Assembly (NCBI RefSeq): GCF_014650995.1
Contig: NZ_BMWA01000002.1
Span: 307,261 to 371,260 of the forward strand
Direction: 5' to 3'
From: Streptomyces viridiviolaceus
Lineage (GTDB): Bacteria; Actinomycetota; Actinomycetes; Streptomycetales; Streptomycetaceae
DNA: 64,000 nt
Shown here: piece after piece, positions 58,549-64,000 of the stretch
How the letters are laid out: every line of letters begins with the position of its first letter
Numbering within the stretch: the stretch's first letter is position 1
Position numbers and translations under genes: made by a program
The notes under the pieces: generated by a model
What the model saw: the letters and a program-made list of their open reading frames with translations, nothing else
Database searches by the model: none
What the model was told of the DNA's origin: nothing

Positions 58549-59496
58549 CTAGAAGTACCCCTCGCGCTTGCGGTCTTCCATCGCGGCCTCGGAGAGCTTG
58601 TCGTCGGCACGCGTCGCGCCGCGCTCGGTGAGCCGGGAGGCGGCGATCTCGGCGATCACCTTCTCGATGGTGTCGGCGTCGGAGTCGACGGCGCCGGTGC
58701 AGGACATGTCGCCGACGGTGCGGTAGCGGACCTGCCGCTTCTCCACGGTCTCGCCGTCCTTCGGCCCGCCCCACTCACCGGCGGTCAGCCACATGCCGCT
58801 GCGGGCGAAGACCTCGCGCTCGTGGGCGTAGTAGATCTCGGGCAGCTCGATGTCCTCGCGGGCGATGTACTGCCACACGTCCAGCTCGGTCCAGTTGGAC
58901 AGCGGGAAGACGCGGACGTGCTCGCCGGGGGCGTGCCGGCCGTTGTACAGGTTCCACAGCTCGGGGCGCTGGCGGCGCGGGTCCCACTGGGAGAACTCGT
59001 CGCGCAGCGAGAACACCCGTTCCTTGGCGCGGGCCTTCTCCTCGTCCCGGCGCCCGCCGCCGAACACGGCGTCGAACTTCTCGCTCTGGATCTTCTCCGT
59101 CAGGGGAAGCGTCTGGAGCGGGTTGCGGGTGCCGTCCGGACGCTCCTTCAGCACACCCCGGTCGATGTAGTCCTGCACGGAGGCGACGTGGAGGCGCAGG
59201 CCGTGCTTCTCGACGGTGCGGTCGCGGTAGTCGAGGACCTCGGGGAAGTTGTGCCCGGTGTCGACGTGCAGCAGGGCGAAGGGGACGGGCGCCGGGGCGA
59301 ACGCCTTCAGCGCCAGGTGCAGCATGACGATGGAGTCCTTGCCGCCGGAGAACAGGATCACCGGCCGCTCGAACTCGCCCGCCACCTCGCGGAAGATGTG
59401 CACCGCCTCGGACTCGAGGGCGTCGAGGTGGGAGAGGGCGTACGGGCTGTCCGTGCCCTCTTCGCCCCCCTTGACCGTGGCCACGGTCGTCGTCAT
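58549..59496 (-). CDS. cysD: Sulfate adenylyltransferase small subunit CysD
   Basis: 315 aa. PP-loop ATP pyrophosphatase motif FSGGKDSIVMLHLALKAF (about 49-66); conserved HVDTGHNFPEV and the C-terminal TGAVDSDADT. Forms APS with CysN. The start overlaps the cysC stop (ATGA). Confidence 0.95.
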   Translation of the reverse strand: MTTTVATVKGGEEGTDSPYALSHLDALESEAVHIFREVAGEFERPVILFSGGKDSIVMLHLALKAFAPAPVPFALLHVDTGHNFPEVLDYRDRTVEKHGLRLHVASVQDYIDRGVLKERPDGTRNPLQTLPLTEKIQSEKFDAVFGGGRRDEEKARAKERVFSLRDEFSQWDPRRQRPELWNLYNGRHAPGEHVRVFPLSNWTELDVWQYIAREDIELPEIYYAHEREVFARSGMWLTAGEWGGPKDGETVEKRQVRYRTVGDMSCTGAVDSDADTIEKVIAEIAASRLTERGATRADDKLSEAAMEDRKREGYF

Positions 59497-60062
59497 GCCA
59501 GTCCCCTTTCGCTGAGCAGGGCGTACACCGCCGCGGCGGACTCCTGGACGGTCTGGTCCTGCGACTCGATGCGCAGGTCGGGCGAGACGGGCTCCTCGTA
59601 CGGGTCGTCGACCCCGGTGAGGCCGGTCAGCTCACCCGCGGCCTGCTTGGCGTACAGGCCCTTCACGTCGCGCACGGAGCACACCTCGACCGGAGTGGCC
59701 ACGTGCACCTCCACGTACGGCGTGCCGTTCGCCTCGTGGCGCTTGCGCACCGCGTCCCGGCTGTCCGTGTACGGGGCGATCACCGGGACCAGCGCCGTGA
59801 CGCCGTTGCGGGCGAGCAGCTCGGCGACGAAGCCGATCCGCTGCACGTTGGTGTGCCGGTCCTCGCGGCTGAAGCCGAGGCCCGCGGAGATGAACTCGCG
59901 GATCTCGTCGCCGTCGAGGACCTCGACGCGGTGGCCCTCCTCGCGCAGCTGGCCGGCCAGCTCGTACGCGATGGTGGTCTTGCCGGCGCTCGGCAGACCC
60001 GTGAGCCAGACGGTGGCTCCGGTCGTCACGTGGTTCTCCTGTATCTCGGTGGTCGTCGTCAT
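59493..60062 (-). CDS. cysC: Adenylylsulfate kinase CysC
   Basis: 189 aa. P-loop GLPSAGKTTIAYEL (about 22-35), DGDEIREF, and the APS-binding FSREDRHTNVQRIG. Phosphorylates APS to PAPS. The ATG is three bases past the cysH stop; an internal GTG 11 codons on is a weaker alternative. Confidence 0.95.
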   Translation of the reverse strand: MTTTTEIQENHVTTGATVWLTGLPSAGKTTIAYELAGQLREEGHRVEVLDGDEIREFISAGLGFSREDRHTNVQRIGFVAELLARNGVTALVPVIAPYTDSRDAVRKRHEANGTPYVEVHVATPVEVCSVRDVKGLYAKQAAGELTGLTGVDDPYEEPVSPDLRIESQDQTVQESAAAVYALLSERGLA

Positions 60063-60064
60063 GG

Positions 60065-60775
60065 TCAGCCGTGCAGTCCGCACTCGGTCTTCGAGCGGCC
60101 CGCCCAGCGGCCGGCGCGCGCGTCCTCGCCCTCCAGCACACGGCGGGTGCAGGGCGCGCAGCCGACGGAGGCATAGCCGTCCATCAGCAGCGGGTTGGTG
60201 AGGACACCGTGCTCGGCGACGTACGTTTGCACATCTTCCTGTGACCACCGCGCGATGGGGGAGATCTTCACCTTCTGCCGCTTCTCGTCCCAGCCGACCA
60301 CGGGGGTGTTCGCCCGGGTCTCGGACTCGTCGCGGCGCAGGCCGGTCGCCCAGGCCAGGTAGCCCTTCAGGCCCTCCTCCAGCGGCTTCACCTTGCGCAG
60401 CGCGCAGCACAGGTCGGGGTCGCGGTCGTGCAGCTTCGGGCCGTACTCGGCGTCCTGCTCGGCGACGGTCTGCCGCGGCGTGAGGGTGATGACGTTCACG
60501 TCCATCACGGCCTCGACCGCGTCCCGGGTGCCGATGGTCTCCGGGAAGTGGTAGCCGGTGTCGAGGAACACCACGTCCACGCCGGGCAGGGCACGGGAGG
60601 CGAGGTGGGCGACCACGGCGTCCTCCATCGAGGAGGTCACGCAGAAGCGGTTGCCGAACGTCTCGGCGGCCCACTGGAGGATCTCCAGCGCGGAGGCGTC
60701 CTCCAGCTCGCGGCCCGCCCGCTCGGCGAGCGCCTTGAGATCCTCGGTCGTGCGCTCTTCCTGAATCGCCGTCAT
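60065..60775 (-). CDS. cysH: APS/PAPS reductase CysH
   Basis: 236 aa. PP-loop-like SSMEDAVVAHL near 55-65, FLDTGYHFPET. Two cysteine pairs, DLCCALRK (about 131-138) and GCAPCTRR (about 214-221), are the [4Fe-4S] ligands that mark the APS-reducing type. The catalytic Cys is in the C-terminal TECGLHG. Having both cysC and an iron-sulfur CysH suggests APS is the direct substrate and PAPS is for other uses. Overlaps the 59-aa gene by four bases. Confidence 0.94.
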   Translation of the reverse strand: MTAIQEERTTEDLKALAERAGRELEDASALEILQWAAETFGNRFCVTSSMEDAVVAHLASRALPGVDVVFLDTGYHFPETIGTRDAVEAVMDVNVITLTPRQTVAEQDAEYGPKLHDRDPDLCCALRKVKPLEEGLKGYLAWATGLRRDESETRANTPVVGWDEKRQKVKISPIARWSQEDVQTYVAEHGVLTNPLLMDGYASVGCAPCTRRVLEGEDARAGRWAGRSKTECGLHG

Positions 60776-60951
60776 ATCGGTTCCCCTCCGGTGGAGTCGG
60801 GCTGAAGCCCCCGGGCGAGGAGCCCGAGGAACTTCAACTGGAATGCGCGGTTGCACGCCGCGCATTCCCAGGCGCCGTGACCCTGCTCGCCGGGACGCAG
60901 GTCCTCGTCGCCGCAGTAGGGGCAGTAGAACGGGGCGGCGCGCTCGCTCAC
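60772..60951 (-). CDS. 59-aa zinc-ribbon protein in the sulfur operon
   Basis: GTG start (starts MSERAAPFYCPYCGDEDLRP, stop coupled to cysH). It shares GTGA with the sulfite reductase stop and ATGA with the cysH start, so it is locked into the operon on both sides. Two CxxC pairs, CPYC (10-13) and CAAC (30-33), make a zinc or iron site. I recall a hypothetical protein in this spot in other Streptomyces. Plausible roles are a small redox partner or assembly factor for the reductases; unproven. Confidence 0.8.
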   Translation of the reverse strand: MSERAAPFYCPYCGDEDLRPGEQGHGAWECAACNRAFQLKFLGLLARGLQPDSTGGEPI

Positions 60952-62645
60952 GACAGGGCCTCCTCGGAAGCTCGGGAAGCCCAGGTGGCGAACCGCTCGC
61001 CTTCCTCGCGCTCGGCCTGGAAGCGCTTCAGGACGCGCTCGACGTAGTCCGGCAGCTCGTCGGCCGTCACCTTCAGACCGCGCACCTTGCGTCCGAAGCC
61101 GGGCTCCAGGCCGAGCGCGCCGCCCAGGTGCACCTGGTAGCCCTCGACCTGCTCACCGGCGTCGTTCATGACCAGCTGGCCCTTGAGACCGATGTCCGCC
61201 ACCTGGATACGGGCGCAGGCGTTCGGGCAGCCGTTGAGGTTGATGGTGATCGGCTCGTCGAACTCCGGCATGCGGCGCTCCAGTTCGTCGATCAGCGAGG
61301 CGCCCCGCGCCTTGGTCTCGACGATGGCCAGCTTGCAGAACTCGATGCCGGTGCAGGCCATGGTGCCGCGCCGGAAGGGGGAGGGCTTGGCGGTGAGGTC
61401 CAGCGCCTCCAGGGACTCCACCAGGGAGTCGACCTGCCCCTCCTCGATGTCGAGGACGATCATCTTCTGCTCGACCGTGGTGCGGACGCGGCCCGAGCCG
61501 TGGGCCTCCGCCAGGTCGGCGATCTTCGTGAGGGTGGTGCCGTCGACGCGGCCGACGCGCGGGGCGAAGCCCACGTAGTAGCGGCCGTCCTTCTGCCGGT
61601 GCACGCCGATGTGGTCGCGCCAGCGGCTGGTGGGCTCGGCGGGCGCCGGGCCGTCGGTCAGCTTCCGCTTCAGGTACTCGTCCTCCAGCACCTGGCGGAA
61701 CTTCTCCGCGCCCCAGTCGGCGACGAGGAACTTCAGCCGGGCGCGGTTGCGCAGCCGGCGGTAGCCGTAGTCACGGAAGATCGACAGGACGCCCTCGTAG
61801 ACGTCGGGGACCTCGTCCAGCGGCACCCAGGCGCCGAGGCGCACGCCCAGCTTGGGGTTGGTGGACAGGCCGCCGCCGACCCACAGGTCGAAGCCCGGCC
61901 CGTGCTCGGGGTGGCGCACGCCGACGAACGCCACGTCGTTGATCTCGTGGACCACGTCGAGCACCGGCGAGCCGGAGATCGCGGTCTTGAACTTCCGGGG
62001 GAGGTTCGAGTACGCCTTGTTGTTGAGGACCCGGCGCTTCATCTCCTCCAGGGCGGGCGTGCCGTCGATGATCTCGTCCTCGGCGATGCCCGCGACCGGG
62101 GAGCCGATCATCACGCGGGGCGTGTCGCCGCAGGCGGTGACCGTGGACAGGCCGACGGCCTCCAGCCGGTTCCAGATCTCGGGCACGTCCTCGATCCGGA
62201 TCCAGTGGTACTGGACGTTCTGCCGGTCGGTGATGTCGGCCGTGCCGCGCGCGAACTCCTGCGAGATCTCGCCGATGACGCGCAGCTGCGCGGTGGTCAG
62301 CGCGCCGCCGTCGATCCGGACGCGGAGCATGAAGTAGCGGTCGTCGAGCTCCTCCGGCTCCAGGATCGCGGTCTTCCCGCCGTCGATGCCCTGCTTGCGC
62401 TGGGTGTACAGGCCCCACCAGCGCATCCGGCCGCGCAGATCGTTGGGGTCGATCGAGTCGAAGCCCCGCTTGGAGTAGATCGTCTCAATGCGTGTCCGCA
62501 CATTGAGACCGTCGTCGTCCTTCTTGAACTGTTCGTTGCCGTTGAGCGGGGTGTGATGACCCACGGCCCACTGACCCTCGCCACGGTGACGGCTCACCTT
62601 GCGGCGGGGAGTCGTGGCGGCAGGCTTCGGCGGGGTGGCGGCCAT
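60948..62645 (-). CDS. Ferredoxin-type sulfite reductase (NirA/SirA-like)
   Basis: 565 aa, ATG at 62643-62645, AAGGA ten bases upstream. Six-electron reduction of sulfite to sulfide. Both halves of the sulfite/nitrite reductase repeat are present (NVQYHWIRIEDVPEIW; HIGVHRQKDGRYYVGF). The siroheme/[4Fe-4S] cysteines are in ACTGIEFCKLA (about 427-437) and NGCPNAC (about 466-472). Although the family is named NirA, sulfite is the likely substrate given the operon. The frame continues upstream to 62723, but the leader region there is regulatory. Confidence 0.94.
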   Translation of the reverse strand: MAATPPKPAATTPRRKVSRHRGEGQWAVGHHTPLNGNEQFKKDDDGLNVRTRIETIYSKRGFDSIDPNDLRGRMRWWGLYTQRKQGIDGGKTAILEPEELDDRYFMLRVRIDGGALTTAQLRVIGEISQEFARGTADITDRQNVQYHWIRIEDVPEIWNRLEAVGLSTVTACGDTPRVMIGSPVAGIAEDEIIDGTPALEEMKRRVLNNKAYSNLPRKFKTAISGSPVLDVVHEINDVAFVGVRHPEHGPGFDLWVGGGLSTNPKLGVRLGAWVPLDEVPDVYEGVLSIFRDYGYRRLRNRARLKFLVADWGAEKFRQVLEDEYLKRKLTDGPAPAEPTSRWRDHIGVHRQKDGRYYVGFAPRVGRVDGTTLTKIADLAEAHGSGRVRTTVEQKMIVLDIEEGQVDSLVESLEALDLTAKPSPFRRGTMACTGIEFCKLAIVETKARGASLIDELERRMPEFDEPITINLNGCPNACARIQVADIGLKGQLVMNDAGEQVEGYQVHLGGALGLEPGFGRKVRGLKVTADELPDYVERVLKRFQAEREEGERFATWASRASEEALS

Positions 62646-62772
62646 GGTTGACACGTCCTTCGGGACAGGCGGAAAGCGGCTCTTACCTGCGCGTACGGGC
62701 GCATGGACAGGCGTGCGCGTCATTGCGCGGGAGGAGGCGAATGCGGGGGAATCCGGTGCTGCTGGAGTGCTC
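62646..62772 (-). promoter_or_regulatory. 127-base leader/attenuator zone before the sulfite reductase gene
   Basis: Lies between the stop of the 27-codon leader and the sulfite reductase start. It holds several GC-rich self-complementary stretches (around GCGCACGC and GTACGCGC on the minus strand, 62685-62725) but no clear T-run terminator. It is the expected site of leader-dependent folding. Confidence 0.45.
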
Positions 62773-62856
62773 TCAGCGCATCGGACAGATGGCGCTGGAC
62801 ATGCGGCCGAGGTCGACGTGCCGCCGACTCACCAAGGCAATTCCAGTTCCAGACAT
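62773..62856 (-). CDS. Cysteine-containing leader peptide of the sulfur operon
   Basis: ATG at 62854-62856. The 27 residues read MSGTGIALVSRRHVDLGRMS then SAICPMR. This is the actinobacterial leader type with the core R-R/L-H-V-D-L-x-R and a cysteine near the end (A-I-C), which precedes sulfur and cysteine genes in this phylum. The Cys codon is TGT, unusual in GC-rich DNA and potentially slow. Ribosome pausing when Cys-tRNA is short is the likely signal. Confidence 0.82.
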   Translation of the reverse strand: MSGTGIALVSRRHVDLGRMSSAICPMR

Positions 62857-62878
62857 GACGGAAGCGTGGCACGGCGAT

Positions 62879-62893
62879 CTGGACACAGTCCAG
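62879..62893. promoter_or_regulatory. Palindrome CTGGAC-ACA-GTCCAG at the sulfur operon promoter
   Basis: Perfect 6-bp arms with a 3-base centre, 23 bases upstream of the leader start. It overlaps a possible promoter on the minus strand (TTGGAC, 17 bases, AGATCG). A candidate operator for a sulfur-responsive regulator. Confidence 0.45.
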
Positions 62894-62910
62894 CTTCGTC
62901 CAAGATGCGG

Positions 62911-62943
62911 ACACCCCTGTCTCGCGCTGCAAGACAGGGGTGT
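62911..62943 (-). terminator. Hairpin terminator of the GNAT gene
   Basis: Perfect 12-bp arms ACACCCCTGTCT (62911-62922) and AGACAGGGGTGT (62932-62943), nine-base loop. It starts 41 bases past the GNAT stop and separates that gene from the sulfur operon promoter. Confidence 0.8.
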
Positions 62944-62983
62944 TGTGGGTCACACGGCCCGGACGTCGCCGTGTCGACGCAGG

Positions 62984-63556
62984 TCAGGCGGGGAACGCCC
63001 CCGGCCAGGGGCCCGGAGTGGCCACCTCCGGCTCCTCCTCGACCTTGGTGTCGAACAGCCGGAAGCCGCGGCGCTGGTAATTGGCCATCGCGTGCTCGCC
63101 GTCCTTGCTGCACGTGTGCAGCCAGACCCGCTTGGTCGTGGCCAGTCCCGGCCAGCGGTCCGCCAGGTCCCAGGCGCGGGCGGTGCCGTACGACAGCAGG
63201 TGTCCGCCGATGCGGCGGCCCCGGAAGGCCGGAATCAGCCCGAAGTACTCGATCTCCACGACTCCGTCGTCGCCGGGTGTCAGCTCCACGTATCCGGCGG
63301 GCGTGCCGTGGTCGTAGGCGACCCAGGTCTCCACGCCCGGCCGCGCCAGGTGCTCCTGCCACTGCGCGTAGGTCCAGCCCAGCCGGTCGGTCCAGCGGAT
63401 GTCACCGCCGACCGAGGCGTACAGGAACCGGCTGAACTCGGGCGAGGGCACCTCGGAGCGGACGATCCTGACGTCCCCCTCGGGCTCGGCGGCCGGGAGC
63501 AGGTCGGTGGGCGCGGTCTGCTCCAGGGACCAGGTGGTCACGGCGATGTTGGTCAT
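62984..63556 (-). CDS. GNAT-family N-acetyltransferase
   Basis: 190 aa. Motif A, the acetyl-CoA site, is IPAFRGRRIGGHLLSYGTAR (about 111-130), preceded by the VEIEYFGL strand and followed by YQRRGFRLF. Substrate unknown. Cytoplasmic. Upstream begins the tandem repeat region of the right end. Confidence 0.88.
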   Translation of the reverse strand: MTNIAVTTWSLEQTAPTDLLPAAEPEGDVRIVRSEVPSPEFSRFLYASVGGDIRWTDRLGWTYAQWQEHLARPGVETWVAYDHGTPAGYVELTPGDDGVVEIEYFGLIPAFRGRRIGGHLLSYGTARAWDLADRWPGLATTKRVWLHTCSKDGEHAMANYQRRGFRLFDTKVEEEPEVATPGPWPGAFPA

Positions 63557-64000
63557 GCGGGTCAGGGAATCATCCGATCTGCGGATCTGTCGATTCCCGC
63601 CCGCGACGGCCCGCTCGGTGGCAACGACCTCGGGTCCCCGCTCCCCGGGCCGGGCCGACGGCGCCCCACGAGCCGTGTGCCGCGCGGTCCGTGGGGCGGT
63701 GGTGACACCGGTCGGCCGGTGCCGGGTGGGTGCGGGGCGGTTTCGCCGGGGGGCCAGGTCCGGTCGTCGTGCGGGCCGCCGGTCCCGTGGCCCGGACGGG
63801 CCGAGAGGGTGTGGCGTGGCCGTGTGCCGCGCGGTCCGTGGGGTGGTGGTGACGTCGGTCGGCCGGTGCCGGGTGGGTGCGGGTGCCGGGGTGGTGTTGG
63901 GCGGTCGCCGGGGGGCCCGGGGCCGGTCGTCGTGCGGGCCGCCGGTCCCGTGGCCCGGACGGGCCGAGAGGGTGTGGCGTGGCCGTGTGCCGCGCGGTCC
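63557..64000. repeat. Tandem ~150-bp repeats at the right edge
   Basis: No gene is seen in the last 444 bases. From 63672 a unit starting GCCGTGTGCCGCGCGGTCCG runs 147 bp. It repeats at 63819 with 163 bp (a ~16-bp insertion, otherwise nearly identical) and begins again at 63982, cut by the window edge. Confidence 0.85.

Overview
The window is high-GC DNA from the linear chromosome of a Streptomyces. Genus-typical markers support this: a geosmin synthase, a CprB-like gamma-butyrolactone-receptor homologue, a SAV2148-type HEPN protein, a trehalose (treY/treZ) and glgX cluster, a murC lying outside the cell-division cluster, many GTG starts and 4-base stop/start overlaps. The order murC, cprB-like, geosmin synthase, lrm/mgt-like, sulfate assimilation resembles what I remember of the S. 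coelicolor SCO6045-SCO6102 interval. That is memory, not an alignment. I see no rRNA, tRNA, CRISPR array, insertion sequence, integrase or prophage.

Layout. 1-10.2 kb, all minus strand: a partial DUF692 (MNIO) protein, a PTH2-like hydrolase, a small zinc ribbon, a polysaccharide deacetylase lipoprotein, an FAD/Rieske oxidoreductase, a PhoX phosphatase, a slipin, a coupled carbonic anhydrase/SulP pair, a small exported protein and a ZapE ATPase. 10.2-10.8 kb is a non-coding repeat patch. 10.8-14.2 kb, plus strand: RibD-domain reductase, a 157-aa conserved protein, murC, msrB. 14.2-15.0 kb holds a decayed histidine kinase. 15.2-18.8 kb is a four-gene betaine/choline-type ABC importer. 19-23.3 kb: cprB-like regulator, DUF89 phosphatase, geosmin synthase. 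23.3-27.9 kb: CTP-synthase-like amidotransferase and divergent LysR, small membrane protein, M24 peptidase, APH-fold protein. 27.9-41 kb: treZ, an FHA protein, an M14 peptidase coupled to an SSI-like inhibitor, an orphan lipoamide dehydrogenase with divergent LysR, treY, an MFS transporter, glgX. 41.3-44.6 kb: SAV2148 HEPN protein, DEDDh exonuclease, a repeat array, an APH kinase. 44.7-47.8 kb: sugar ABC importer. 47.8-50.2 kb: an inducible-looking macrolide/lincosamide resistance unit (leader peptide, Erm methyltransferase, macrolide glycosyltransferase). 50.2-53.4 kb: MMPL transporter, a candidate small RNA, DUF1697. 53.4-62.9 kb, minus strand: a sulfur assimilation operon headed by a cysteine-containing leader peptide (nirA-type sulfite reductase, 59-aa zinc ribbon, cysH, cysC, cysD, cysN, sulfonate-type ABC importer, sirohydrochlorin chelatase). 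The right end has a GNAT gene and tandem ~150-bp repeats.

How the genes work together. The sulfur operon encodes uptake, activation (CysDN, CysC), reduction of APS/PAPS (CysH) and of sulfite (NirA type), and CbiX for the siroheme that the sulfite reductase needs. TreY and TreZ turn glycogen-like glucans into trehalose, and GlgX debranches the glucan. Erm and Mgt protect the ribosome and inactivate macrolides respectively.

Most interesting signals: the three-layer control region upstream of erm (promoter with a WblC-like AT tract, near-leaderless 37-codon leader with an R-M-R stall motif, stem covering the erm Shine-Dalgarno); the 27-codon cysteine leader of the sulfur operon; a terminator-ended candidate small RNA before the DUF1697 gene; three unrelated intergenic repeat patches; a perfect 40-bp palindrome between convergent genes; a protease inhibitor coupled to a peptidase; and a histidine kinase relic with two compensating frameshifts.
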